A DNA stretch of 64,000 bases from Phoenix dactylifera (lineage: Eukaryota; Streptophyta; Magnoliopsida; Arecales; Arecaceae): the NCBI RefSeq assembly GCF_009389715.1, contig NC_052400.1, forward strand, positions 18,941,674 through 19,005,673, in the 5' to 3' direction. The position numbers were made by a program, and so were the translations under genes. The notes beneath the pieces were generated by a model. It searched no databases, was not told where the DNA came from, and was given only the letters and a program-made list of their open reading frames with translations. Shown one piece after another: positions 48,501-60,700 of the stretch. Every line of letters starts with the position of its first letter. The first letter of the stretch is position 1.

Positions 48501-51500
48501 CCAATCATGACCTCCTGTTTTCCATTAATCTGATTTCTATACCAGTCTATCGAGAAGAGTCGGGCTAGAGCTGCAGGGGCTGCCTCAAGATCTGCAAGTT
48601 TCTCAAACAATGGCACAACTCTCAATGGTTTCTTCACACGGCATTCACGCTGCAAGAGCTCGACTGCAAGCACATCTGATGGAGCAGTTGCCATTGAGAT
48701 GATATAGGCCCCGAAATTATCATCAGGAAGTTCCGCTATGACATGGAATGTATCTAAAACATCAGCAATTTCCTCCGTTTGGGGAAGATCAGGACCAAAT
48801 AGAGGGCGCTTGCCTCTAAGCTCAGACAACAGCCACTCCTGACGTTGTTCTTCAGGCCAATCACGGTATGATCCAATTCCAAGATGTCTAGTGATAGCAT
48901 CTATAACATCAGTGTGCCTATCAGACTCTTGCCTGATATCTAGTCTCACAAGAGAAAGGCCAAAGATTGATACTTGGCGCAAGAAGTCCAGAAGGCTACC
49001 ATCAGCGATTGGTCTATCACCACAAGAGCAAAGTGATCTGTAACAGAGCTCAAGGGGTTCCAGAAACTGCAACAGAGAAGCATTTGATATTAAACAAAAC
49101 AAAAAGAAGGTAACATGCCCATTAAATAGACAATAATTCATTAAAATATTTATACATTAGTGTGTGAACAAAAACACCTATTTGTGCATGCATTTGCATA
49201 GATGAAAAATAAACAACAGAATGAAGATCAGTAAATTGCTATAACAAAATGCAGCTTAGAAAGAAAGTTATGTAAAAAACCATGTCTTAATGATAGAGGT
49301 GTCATGTTCTTGACATCATTTCTCCATTAAAAAATTATTTCCTGATTATATGAAGACCAATGACATCAATTCACCCACATATATTAGTAATTGATAAAGA
49401 AGTATGGACATTTGTTCCTGATTAAAACAAGCACTAATAGGATTGATAGAAAAGAACCTGCTCAACATTGGTAAAAGTTGCTTCCTCAGGAATGTCAGAA
49501 AATCCATTTGACAATAGATGACGGGAACGTTCACGCGTATTATATAGCTTATCCCTCACATCACCAAGTATAACACGATAAGGTTCATTTGGAGGAATTT
49601 GTTTCCAAAACTCTGCATCAAAAACATTTCTACAACAATTAGAAAAGCACTTCATTAAAGACCAAACATATCAAAGAAAGCAAATGTGATCAAAAGATTT
49701 TTCAACTATGGATTATAAACTGTAGATCAAAGCCTATCAGAGAAGATGGAAAATTTACTAATGACATGGTCAGGCAGTAAAAAGAAGGATGTGTGGTAAG
49801 TTTCCTGAGCTAGAAGATAAGTAACTTATTCTACAAGCACCACATTAGAAAATTTACTGATAACAGCATGATCAATGGTGTGCATACCTATATAGTGTTT
49901 TGCATCTTTCTTTGAGGACTGGTGCAGTTCATTAGCTCGAACTCGTAGTTCATCGCTGCAGCGCCACATGGACAGCTAAAATCAAATAAGATGGTGTCAG
50001 CATATGTAAAGTGTACAACTATATAAAGAAAGAGCCTTCCATCAAGTATAAGATGCCAAGAGAGACATAAGTCTATAGAAGCAGGACTGGATGGTTTGTA
50101 ATACCTCAAACATTAAATCTTCTATCTGGGAGTAGTACAAGTTCGCAGCCATTAATCTAGCCAATAAGCATACATCCCTTGTAACCTCTGGAGTAACTCT
50201 AGGATTTCCTGCATAACACATATAGGCATGAAGTTAGCAAAGTATATAAGCAACAAGTGAATGTCTATATCTCCTTGATAACTAATATAGACAACTTCAA
50301 ATAAAATCATATAGCCAATTATACATTACAAGATACAGATTTAAGATTTCAATGTCCAGTAGATCTGAGAACAGAACTCAGTACATTCCCTCCCTACCAA
50401 AGTTCATCACTCTTTGCTAAACAATTAGAAAAAATTGAACCCTTGAAAGAGTTCCCCATCCATCCCGTTGTAAAAAAGATATCCATGAAAAGAAAACTTT
50501 ACCATCACGATCGCCACCCATCCAAGAAGAAAACTGAATAAGAGGAGCATTATAGGGAACGCGCTCATTGATCCCGATGTTCTTCAGAGCTGTATCAACA
50601 TGGCGCAAGAATTTTGGCACTCCCTTCCAAATTGTTTCATGAAAATAACTCATGCCTGCTCGCATTTCATCCTGTGGAGTTGGCGGTGTTCTTCGGATTT
50701 CATCAGTTCTAAAGGCAGCTTGAATCTGCAAACAGAAAACAAAAGCTGAGCTATTCATTAAGCGAACAAGATAAAAATCCGGGTCATGAGCAACATCAAA
50801 AGAGTTTTTTTTAAAAAAAGATGTGATTCTTTTTACTCTTTCCCTTTTTTAAAGAAGATGTGGCAAGCAATAACTGCAAGTACAAAGATAGTAGCTAACA
50901 TGTTGTGCATGGGCTCTTTCAACTTGACTTGATCCTATACCTACTATAAACACAATACTGGATTAAATGAAAATTTTTATGGTATTGCTAGCTAGAGAAG
51001 ATTATTTTGACAGGAAACTAAATACAGGACTTTAATTATGATGGCAGCAGAATACCAATGTTAAAAGTTTAAAAATTGTGCTTTTTCATCAAAGTTTAAA
51101 AAGTTTAAAAGTTAAAAGTATAGCACCGATATTCAAAGTTTAACATCACTTACGTTGAGTTATTTTTAAATGGCGCCATGTGATGCAGCATATGGTGCAG
51201 CCAGCAAATACTCTGACTAGCTAGACCATGCCAAGCGTCATAAGAGTCAGCAGATTCATGGGCGAATACCTCAACAAGCAAATATTTTAGCTGGATTTTC
51301 TACAAATTTTCCATTAGGAACAAAACTGAATTTTAGCCAAGTTTCCAAATTTGTGGTAGAATAATTCCAGCGTGTTTCCTTATTGTTGAGACCTATTTTG
51401 AGTATGATTTTATATCGGATTTAATATCCAACTTAGGCTTAGGAGATCATGTCCTATATATATGTATCTACTACTTTATATGTGGTAGCCTTTTGAGATA

Positions 51501-53852
51501 TTAATAAAATTCTTTTCAAGAGAATTTTCTTTACCAAGCGAAGGGTTCTTCAATCCAATTTACTTCTATTTGCATGTTGATCTTCGAGGTGTAACTTTGA
51601 CGATCAAATCAACCCTTCTTCCTTTCCCGCTGCTTCATCATGTGTGCTCCAAATGCAGAACCCAGAGTGAAAACTCTAATTTATTAAAAGAAAATGATGC
51701 TAACAAACATTGACTCTTCTGCCTCCTGTAGAATTGGTGAGTTTCTTATTGGGTATCGTAAGGATACAGTTCAAATCCAGCCTAGGTTCTTAATCTTTGA
51801 AACTTGTAAGATACTTATTATGCAATCTGTTCCATCTTTTCCCTTCTAAACAATGGTGACCAAATCTCAAGTGTACAGTTATTAGTCAACCAGCTAAAAA
51901 CTCAGGAATCTCATTATCATAAATTATAACTCAAAAAAGAGAATGGATACTCAGCTCTAGGAGCGTCGTTATAAATACCAGTGCTCAGAACGTGCCTTGC
52001 ACGTTAGTTAGATAAGAGAGACAATATGGGAGCTGCATGACAAGATAGAAAAGAAAGAAATTCGAGACAGGAGTGCCGAGATAGGGTGAAGATAAAAGTC
52101 GAATGGAGACACATTGGCCCCACATCGGGGAGTTCACATTATATATAGCAAGTATAAATATTAACAATGTAGTGGAAGGTCAGGGTTTAAAAAAATAAAA
52201 ATAAAAATAAAAACAGCAGCAAAAGCACAGATCCCTGGACTAAAGTCTAAATGATGATACAAGATACATGAGAGTCAAATTACCTCTCTCTGAAGAGCTT
52301 CATCAAGCTCCTGCTTGTCATCGGGAGTAATGTCCTTGGCATTAAGTTGTGCCAAACAATTCCTTATCCTGAAGAAATACTACTAGGATGTAAGAAAATA
52401 AGGATTCACATTTATATCAACAATATAAGATCTGGATGCCATTATAACTGTTTGTATATGTTCTGTTAACAGCTAAACGTCCTCCAGCCCAAAGATATAC
52501 TTATGAATTCTAGTAAGCCTTTCCCCATGTGCACTGAGCTTGTGAGAGGATAATTGATACAGGAAATGATTAGAATTTTCATAAAACTTAAAATTAGAAC
52601 AAGAAGATATGCATGGGTAGCAGGCAGCAAACTACTAAACTGAACAATCACATACAAATCCAATAAGAAATTTCTTGAAAGAATTTTTCAAATAGACCAA
52701 TCCAACATATTCTGAAATCCCGTAGACAGACCTTGCATGTTTCTGAAGCAGAGATCTGCGGATTGATTGAGTAGGATGTGCAGTGAAAACCAGATCGACT
52801 GTCTGTTTCTTGAGAGCATCAAAGACCTCCTGAGGCGACTTCTTCAGCTGCACCACGAGCCTTTTAAGAGTTTCCTCGATGTCTGACTCGGTGGGTGCAG
52901 AATTCTCATCGGCAAAATCTCCCTTCTTCAGCTTGATCCTCCTCCGATGGGCGATCTGGACCTCCTCAGCCAAGTTGGCCAGGTTAAGCATGTGGGAGAA
53001 TGAGCTGGCAACCACAATAGAATCCCCAGGATCCAGACTGGTGAGCTCATTCCCCAGCTCATCCAGCTTCTTTAGGTCCTGCTTCCTCCCATACTCGGCA
53101 GAAAGTTCGTAGCATTCTTGCACCTACCAGCACATATATATTTCCTCATAAATCTACCAGTATTTCATTTCCAAATAGCTTGAACTACCAAGAGATCTAC
53201 TTTGATGGACTCGCTAAAACCGTAAGCTAAATCACATGGGGCACGAAGCGGAGTTCGAATTCCACCAATTGTGGTGGTTCACTCTTCAAGATCAACAGAT
53301 GCACATTTTATCATGCATATAACTTGCATGAGTTCTATCCCACAGAGACATATAACAAAGAAAAAGAAAAATCTTAATGAGAAAACATCTAGTATAAGGT
53401 CTAATTAATTTTTTTAAAAAAATCCCAATTTTTTTTATCAAAAAAAAAAACCCAGCAAGAAACGAGCTTCCTTTGTTAGATCCAAAGACAGATTATCCAG
53501 AATTTATCACAAAAGGCACTAGAAAACTCAGAACTGAGGTTGAAATCCCAACTTTTCACTAGCAGCGAGATGGATTTCCTCCGTAACCAACTTTAAACTG
53601 TTTTTTTTAAAGAAAAGCTACAAAGTTCGCAAAATCAAGCCACGGTAAGGATAAAAAGACCGAAAAGGAACAGATTTTGGATACCGTTTCTCTGATATTT
53701 TCGCCGTGCAAGTCCTGGAGGATGTCAAGAAAGCGATCCAAGAGCAGGGCATCGTACTCCACCAGCATGTCGTCCTCTGACACCTTCCCCGGCGCCAGGA
53801 GCCTCAGCTGCGCATCCACCGATGCATGCCTCTCCAGCGAATTCTTCGACAT
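45562..53852 (-). CDS. PPC: Phosphoenolpyruvate carboxylase, plant type
   Basis: Exons in transcript order: 53685-53852, 52732-53123, 52284-52368, 50503-50725, 50105-50208, 49888-49975, 49458-49612, 48068-49066, 47010-47396, 45562-45858; 2898 nt, 965 aa, the usual length. The enzyme carboxylates PEP with bicarbonate to give oxaloacetate and phosphate in the cytosol. The N-terminus has the phosphorylation site RHASVDAQ (Ser near residue 11) used by PEPC kinase. Catalytic motifs: TAHPTQS near residue 170, [25 protein letters not shown]; the end is AAGMQNTG. The residue in PWIFAWTQ is Ala, as in non-C4 enzymes (C4 forms have Ser). The ten-exon structure is as in other plant PPC genes. The third intron holds a solo LTR in antisense. 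Activity is expected; nothing looks broken. Confidence 0.97.
51176..51642 (+). mobile_element. Solo LTR (copy 2), antisense in PEPC intron 3
   Basis: Element 51181-51637 aligns along its whole length with the solo LTR at 4092-4577: the same TGATGCAGCA start, the same ATTAATAAAATTC polyadenylation-like text and the same CGCTGCTTCA-type end. The flanks CCATG (51176-51180) and TCATG (51638-51642) match at four of five bases, fitting an old 5-bp duplication. No internal region is present. Confidence 0.8.
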
Positions 53853-53921
53853 GTCTCTTACTCTCCGATGAGCGTTCGTTCTGCACTCGGCCACGCTCTC
53901 TATGCCTCTCTCCCCCTCGCT

Positions 53922-53929
53922 CTATATAG
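53922..53929 (-). promoter_or_regulatory. TATA box of the PEPC gene
   Basis: CTATATAG within a palindromic CTCTATATAGAG, 70-77 bp upstream of the PEPC start codon, implying a short leader of roughly 40 bp. Pyrimidine/purine-rich text follows. Confidence 0.55.
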
Positions 53930-56900
53930 AGGAGCACGAGAGGCCCGGCCTTTGCCGAGGGGCGAAGGGCATCCAACAGGCCCTCCTATTGCAACCACAC
54001 GATAAAAACCCACGAAAAGCTCCCAACTTTCCTTCCCTCCCCTACGAATGAATCCAAAAGGGAACGAAAGAGAAAAAGGTGAGACGAGGTTTGGATTTTG
54101 GGCGGAACGAGGGATCGGGTACGTATGAGACAATGTGACGCTGCCCTCCGTCACCTATACCTACCAGCTCACCGCTGAACCAGTTCGACCATATTTAAAT
54201 ATAGATTACAAAAATATATTCTACCCAGTATCAGTATGTATCATATTTCTGTGTGCTGAATTTCGTTGCACCGCTGCAAATATAGGCGGCTGTAATTGTC
54301 GGCATGCATGTTGTGCACAGCCATGATGCACGCCGTATAGAATATATTTTATAAAAAAAAGGAAAAAATTAGAATAAAAAGCATGCATTTTGCATTAGAT
54401 TTGTTCATCAATTCAGCGTTGGAACTGATTCAGCTACAAAATTTATGTCTTTGACCATCCCTCAAGGAATTCGCACCATCATTTACCCCTTTTTTTTTTT
54501 TTTTAAATTTTGACCTTCCCTTCTTGGTTTTGGTTTCAGCAAAAATAAAAGGCCTAGATTCATCGGTTTCATCTTGTTTGATTTCAAGAGCTCACTGGCC
54601 CGACGGCAGTATTCTCCTCTAGTCTGCCGTCACCACGCCTCGTAACACACCATTAAGATATAGAATTCCCCGTATGGAGGTTTCAAATTTGTCGCTCTCA
54701 TGGCAACGCGCATGCCAAATGACGTTTTATGGATGTTACGTTGGATAGAATCTAATTGGACAACTGATAGGAATCGTCCTCATCCATCCTCTCGTAATAT
54801 ATCGGTAAACATGACAGCGACTGTGTTATTTGCTTCCAACCAAGAAAACTTCTTCCCCATAGAGCTTGCAGACTTCGTGCGGGAGGACTCGGCCTCGAAC
54901 TGTTTGGTAGCTTTTGTGTCTCGATTGATCTGCCGGCTATAACTAACCCATCCAATTTGGACGCTTGAATGCGAACGGGAGAATTGGAGTTTGAGAAAAA
55001 GTCATTCAGAATAACTTTTTTTAAATTTTATATGAATACCCTTCTAAATATTAAATTTTGCATGAATACTTTTTCAAAATTAATATTTGATTGTATTCCC
55101 TCGTAAAATACTTGTTTTGTTATTTTATTCTTTTTATCTTTATTTTTGCATATATATTCACACCATCTAACGCCGTTAATAGTTTCAAATTAAAATAACT
55201 AAAATATCCTTAATGAGTAGATGTGCAAAAAAAATTATAATTTCAAAATTTCAAAATTAATTTTCAAAATATATGTTATGTTTAATTAAAATAAATATAA
55301 TTTTTATTAACAATGTTAGAAGAACTGTTATATTAGGGGCATATATGCAAAAATAGTATTTTATGAGGTACAGAAATAAATATAAATTTTAAAAAAATAT
55401 TTATATAAATTTGAATTTTTAGAAAGATATTCAAGAAAAATCTATAAAAAAATCACCTACAAAAACAACGTTTCCAAACCTCGGGCTGGCGGCGTTCTAA
55501 GCCTCCTACAGTCGCAATTTCCAATAAGTTTTAAGGGACTCGGCCCGCCTGCTTTGACGAAGCTGTAGCCCCAAAAAAACGATTTTCCACGTTTGTGGCC
55601 CCCATCCTCCATGAGTAGTTTCCATCTTCTAAGACAAGATTGTTGGAAAATAGAGACTAATTTATTGATTTATGAAATTGCATATACCTATAGAGAAGCT
55701 AGTGGCGCTACAGGTTAATATATGGCTAATTTTAGTGGACTACCTTGTAGATTGCTATATTAGATATCCCTTCTAATTTGTTAGACATCTTTTTTTTCTG
55801 ATTCCCATAGATGTATTTATAATAGATTCAACGTTTTTACAAGAGATTGATATAATAAATTAGTTTTTGACCATGACCTCTGAATTATCTATTTATTCTT
55901 GTGCGATCATGATATTTTCATGCCTCTTATCACAGTACAAATCTTCTAATAGATGGACTTTCTGCAGGTGTTTAATACTCATTGTGTGGGTGTTCCACTA
56001 AGGGAGTGAAGTAATAATTTTTATTCCAAGAAAAATAGTACATTCTTTTAAGCCAAAGACGAATTGTAATTTTTATTGACAAACAAACACATGCTCCCAT
56101 GCAATGTATCTGGCGGTTAGAGCGGGCTTGGATCCATATGGGATAAAATAAAGAGGATTTGAGGTTGACGAGATCTCTCAGCTACTGGGGACAAGAGAAT
56201 CTTTAAATGACTATAAGCTTACAGGTATAATAAGCCGGACAGTTTCCAATAATTCTATGAATTCAAATAACCAAAAGCATAAGAGAGCCGATGCAAAAAG
56301 ATTTCTTTAGTGTCTTCCAGGCTCAAGTGGTGGTTTAGCGGTGGCTGCCAACACAAACATTTCTTTCGCATTGGAAGGGCCATGGGACCTGGGCTTAAAG
56401 TCAAAAAGGAGGGAGCCTGACGTAACTGGTGCTTGCACTTCCCCTCTACTAAAAATTTTCTGAGTTAGAGGGTCTGGTAACTATGCATTAAATATCTGCC
56501 AATTTGAATGGTTAGGTTGAACCAATACAAACCACCAAAATATCAAAAAATAGTTATGTCCTGGCTGGCCTGAATTTCAAAAAAAAATCTGCTGAAAATT
56601 TTTTCCAAGCCAACTCACTCCAAAACTATTTCTGGATATTTATAAATTAGACCTAACTCAACATTTTGTATTAGCCTAATTTATAAATTTAATAAGATTT
56701 TCAGCTCAATCATCCAAACAGACCCTCAAGAGGCACAAACTCATGTTGTGTTAGGTTGGTAGCAGACAGAAAAACAGCTTGGCAGATGAAATTTTCAGCC
56801 ATCTTTGTTCGAGCAACACTGTGCACAATGCACTTCCTGGAACAGAAGGAACAGAAGGAGCGAAGTCACTAACCGTGCACAATTTGGCAAAGTTCCAGCA

Positions 56901-57733
56901 CAACTCTCCCAGCCAACCTTGAACGTGACTGTGCATTTGTCTTAGAAGGATTTGCCGTTCTTCCTGCTTTCATAAGTAACCAATTAGATGAAAAAATGCA
57001 TTGCACAACAGACATCCGAAGCTAATTAGCCTGTTGATACTTGAATAGAAAATTATTCTGTAATACCATAACTAGTATATAAGAATTTATCAAAAAAATA
57101 CCTAAACACCCATGATTTTGATGGATAACATTTCCACTGGATTAAAAATAGCCTCCATCCGTCTCCAGAGGAGGCAACTGACAAAAATCCAACAATTCCT
57201 CCCCATTGGCTCCAGACTGCATAACTTGAAATTTGAAGATAGCAATAATCATTATATTTTTGTTCCAGAATTAAGTATGAGGCAACTTACAGATGCTGTA
57301 AAATGTAGCTCACAGTGGTAAGGGAAGCTGAGGCACTTTGTTATGGCGAATTAAGAGACCGGAGATTTCACTTCAGATTAAATAGAAGCAATTGTTGCAT
57401 CATTGCACAACTTTAAACTAATGGTTCCTATCCTCAGAGATCATAATGACAAAACAGCATGCTTATTTAATCAGCCAACCATTAACAGATGATGGCAACA
57501 ACAATTTATGATACATGAGGACGGACCAAATTTCTGCACCAGGATATGAATCTGAACTAAGATTAAATGAAAAATTGAGGAGAAAAAAACTAAGAAGATA
57601 CATGACAAGACCTGCCAACCATAATTACACTATGGAAACTGATGCTATGCACATTTTAACAACATGCTTCAGCTGGCACTCAGCTGAATATGAAGAAGAA
57701 TGCTTGTAAATGCATTCCAGTTAGGTCATACGG
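53930..57733. other. Intergenic region between the PEPC and SCAR genes
   Basis: Contains the PEPC upstream region, an AT-rich inverted-repeat element at 54995-55460, and the 3' flank of the SCAR gene. The ORF at 54700-54942 (80 aa) has no recognised domain. I see no supported gene. Confidence 0.5.
54995..55460. mobile_element. AT-rich element with long (>100 bp) inverted arms
   Basis: The left arm near 54995-55120 and right arm near 55345-55460 are inverted copies. The left reads GAATACCCTTCTAAATATTAAATTT; the right, reverse-complemented, gives GAATATCTTTCTAAAAATTCAAATTT, and both continue to a TAAAATACT match. The loop holds the text CACCATCTAACGCCGTTAATAG. Long arms suggest a non-autonomous Mutator-like element. 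Target-site duplications were not resolved. Confidence 0.65.
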
Positions 57734-60700
57734 TCACCCATCACTCCAGTTATCATCATCACCACCCTCATCGCCACCAACAAATGCCTGAGTAAATGAG
57801 ATGAAAACAGCATGAACAACAAGAAAATCATAGCTTGAAAGGGAAACAAAGGGAAATGAGATGAGCGCAACCTGGCGAATTGCATTTGCCTTCTCTAAGA
57901 TTGCGGAAACATTGACATTGGTGGTAGGCTGCGACACAATAGTTGGCTTTGATGTCGTGGTGCGCCTCAGGTTAAATGTCTGCACAGCATTGGCCAAAAA
58001 AGCAGTTTGATTAATGTAAATATTTAGCACAACATACTGAAAGCAAAGATTTGCATTTATTCTCTTCTATCAGTATTGGCAACTATATTTAATCATTTGG
58101 GATGTTGATTTCCCAGACCTCAATAAAACTCAGCCAATGAGACTCCAAACAAGAATTTAATCCTCAACATGAGGAAAATAATTGACTTCAATGAATGGAT
58201 TAAGGAATAAGGTTATTTATTGTGTCTTTTCACAAAGACATTTATTTTATTTACTCATTATTCCCAAAATATCAACCTAAAAGGTGTGTTCCTGAGCAGT
58301 TCTTAACCCAAGAGCACCATCACTATTGAAAATATGCTGAGATAACCTGCCAGCACACAACCAATACTTGCCAAAAACTAATGAGAGTAGAACACTTCCA
58401 TATAGATGAACATTTACCTTGTTCCTGATCTGAAGAAGCAACTCCTCCCTTTCATCAAGATCCTTATTGCTAGCATTCTCATTTTCCAGTCTTTTGTGTC
58501 CATTCAGCTTCTGCTGATCATGCTGCAAACATGGATTATACATGATGAAAATATACATCTGAGAGCACATTATATAATTCCAATTTTTTTTTTGATTTAA
58601 CTGTCCTTTAACTTGTATAAGAATCAGACCATGAATTGTACAGACAACCAACAACTTGCATGAATGGTAGTTTCATAAGGGCATTTATGTTCTCTTCCCA
58701 CCACATAAACAAGTTATTTTGACTCAATATTATTATTAAAACGAGCATCAGATGGAAAATGCTTTGCTGTGCCTGTTAGGGCAAATCTCCAGGCCAACTG
58801 CTGGCTTGGCAACTAAATATTCAACTGACCCCCATATATGGCACTAATTCCTGCCAGTGACAGCTTACCCCCATGTTGTGTGGCAGGAGGAACTTTTCAT
58901 GTGCAAAAAGCCAGCACCCATTTTATTACCGGTTTTTCCTTAACAGTTGTCCATGAGATATCTCCCTCCAATTTAGCCTGAAGAATAAACTCTCTTTTAT
59001 TCGCCGTCTGAGAATACCCTTTAACATTCAAAATTTCTTTAGAACCACAAATTTCAAAATCATGGATATTTTGATGAATCAATAGTCCAGAGATCGATAA
59101 CATGCAAAGTGGAGGACTAACAGTAACTCAGCTAGTTTATAGAGTTAATTTTAAAGTTTTGATTCCCCACCTAGAGATGCGAATTGAAAAGGTTGGGTCA
59201 AGAACTAATCCAACTGACAAAATACCCCTAACATGACCAATGGACCTAATAATCAATCTAACTACCCAAACCTGAACTCAACTCCAAAATCTTCTTCTCT
59301 TTCTTTTCTTTCTTTCTTTCTTTCTTTTTGGGAGACAACAAGAGGAGGCTTCTGCCCTCACTCAATTGATTGAGGTAATAAATTTCAAAGAGGTACAAGC
59401 GCGACTCAAACCTAGGTCATTGGTAACAACTCTGAACAACTTTACCAACTAAACTAGTTGGTACAAATTAGCTCCAAAAATTTCAACATAAGCACAATTG
59501 GAATAGGGTTTTTCAGGTTGAGTGAAGTCCGATTGGTTCAAGTGGGATTTATGATAGCTTGGCTAACCTAATATCCACAGTATATGAGATAGATTGGACT
59601 GGGAGCCCAGATTTATGGGCTAGATATGACTTGGATCAGGTTGGGGACCCTATTTCAGATAATTTGTTTGGGTTGGGCTGCCTGTGACTTCAACTGAAAC
59701 CTAAACTGACTTGAAATTGGGTTAACATTTTCCAACCCAAACCCAAAGCAAGTTAGGTAAATATGGCCCCAACCCAAACTACAGGTTTGATGGACCTATG
59801 TTCAGGTCCCCACAACACAAGCTGCCCCACAACCCCAAACCTCCTCCTCTCCTTTACTTCCTTTATGCAGATGATAGTGCTTAATGTGCTTATGATGGAC
59901 TGACCACAATGTCAGACCTAAAGAATGAGTTTGCGCTAGAAAATCTTACTATTAGATATTCAGCAATGCTAATTTGTTGATGACGTTAATGAAATAGAAA
60001 GCAAACTGACATCAAGATTGAAACAGACCTTGTCCCTGATATGATGAAGCAACTCTTCCCTTAGTTCCTTGTTATTAGCAACATGATTTGACTCTTTGTG
60101 CCCATTCAGCTTCTGCTGATCTTGCTGCAAATAACAGATAAAAGAGAATGAGAAAAAACACCAAGCATCTTACATATTATGATACTCTTAACAGCCTAAT
60201 GTAAAAGGGAACCAAAAAATAGAATAATTATTACTGTATTCTTTTGGGGATGTGGTGCGATAACTGCAGATATAGATGGTGGCTTTGGTGCACTTTGTTC
60301 TTGCTGTTGAGTAGCAAATTTTGGATCTTGTAGGGCGTCAAACTGGTTAACACGGGCAACAGCATTAGCATCTCTATCCTCTCCTGAAGCAATTGAAGGT
60401 TTCGTTATTCTCCACTGCATTGGAGGGAGAGGTGGTGGTGGTGGCAGCTGATCTGAGGATTGCAATGTAGAGATCACTGGATCATCTGACAAGAAAATAA
60501 ATCTCCCTTCCTGTTGATTTTTCAATGAGATAACAGATTCAAGACCAGGAAGGTCCACTATGGAATGAGATTGAAAAGACACTATGCCCTTCTCAGCCTC
60601 CAAAGTCCCAAGTCCATTGACTGTGTCTTTGCTGGAATGGTTCAATTGCTCAAATCTCATGTAGCTAGAGATGGATGTTGTTGAAGATGAAATTCCATGT

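Noticed and set aside
54700..54942. 80-aa ORF with slight resemblance to a LINE RNase H tail
   Set aside because: The match is too weak (only a short HPSSRNIS-like stretch), with no catalytic motif or poly-A tail.
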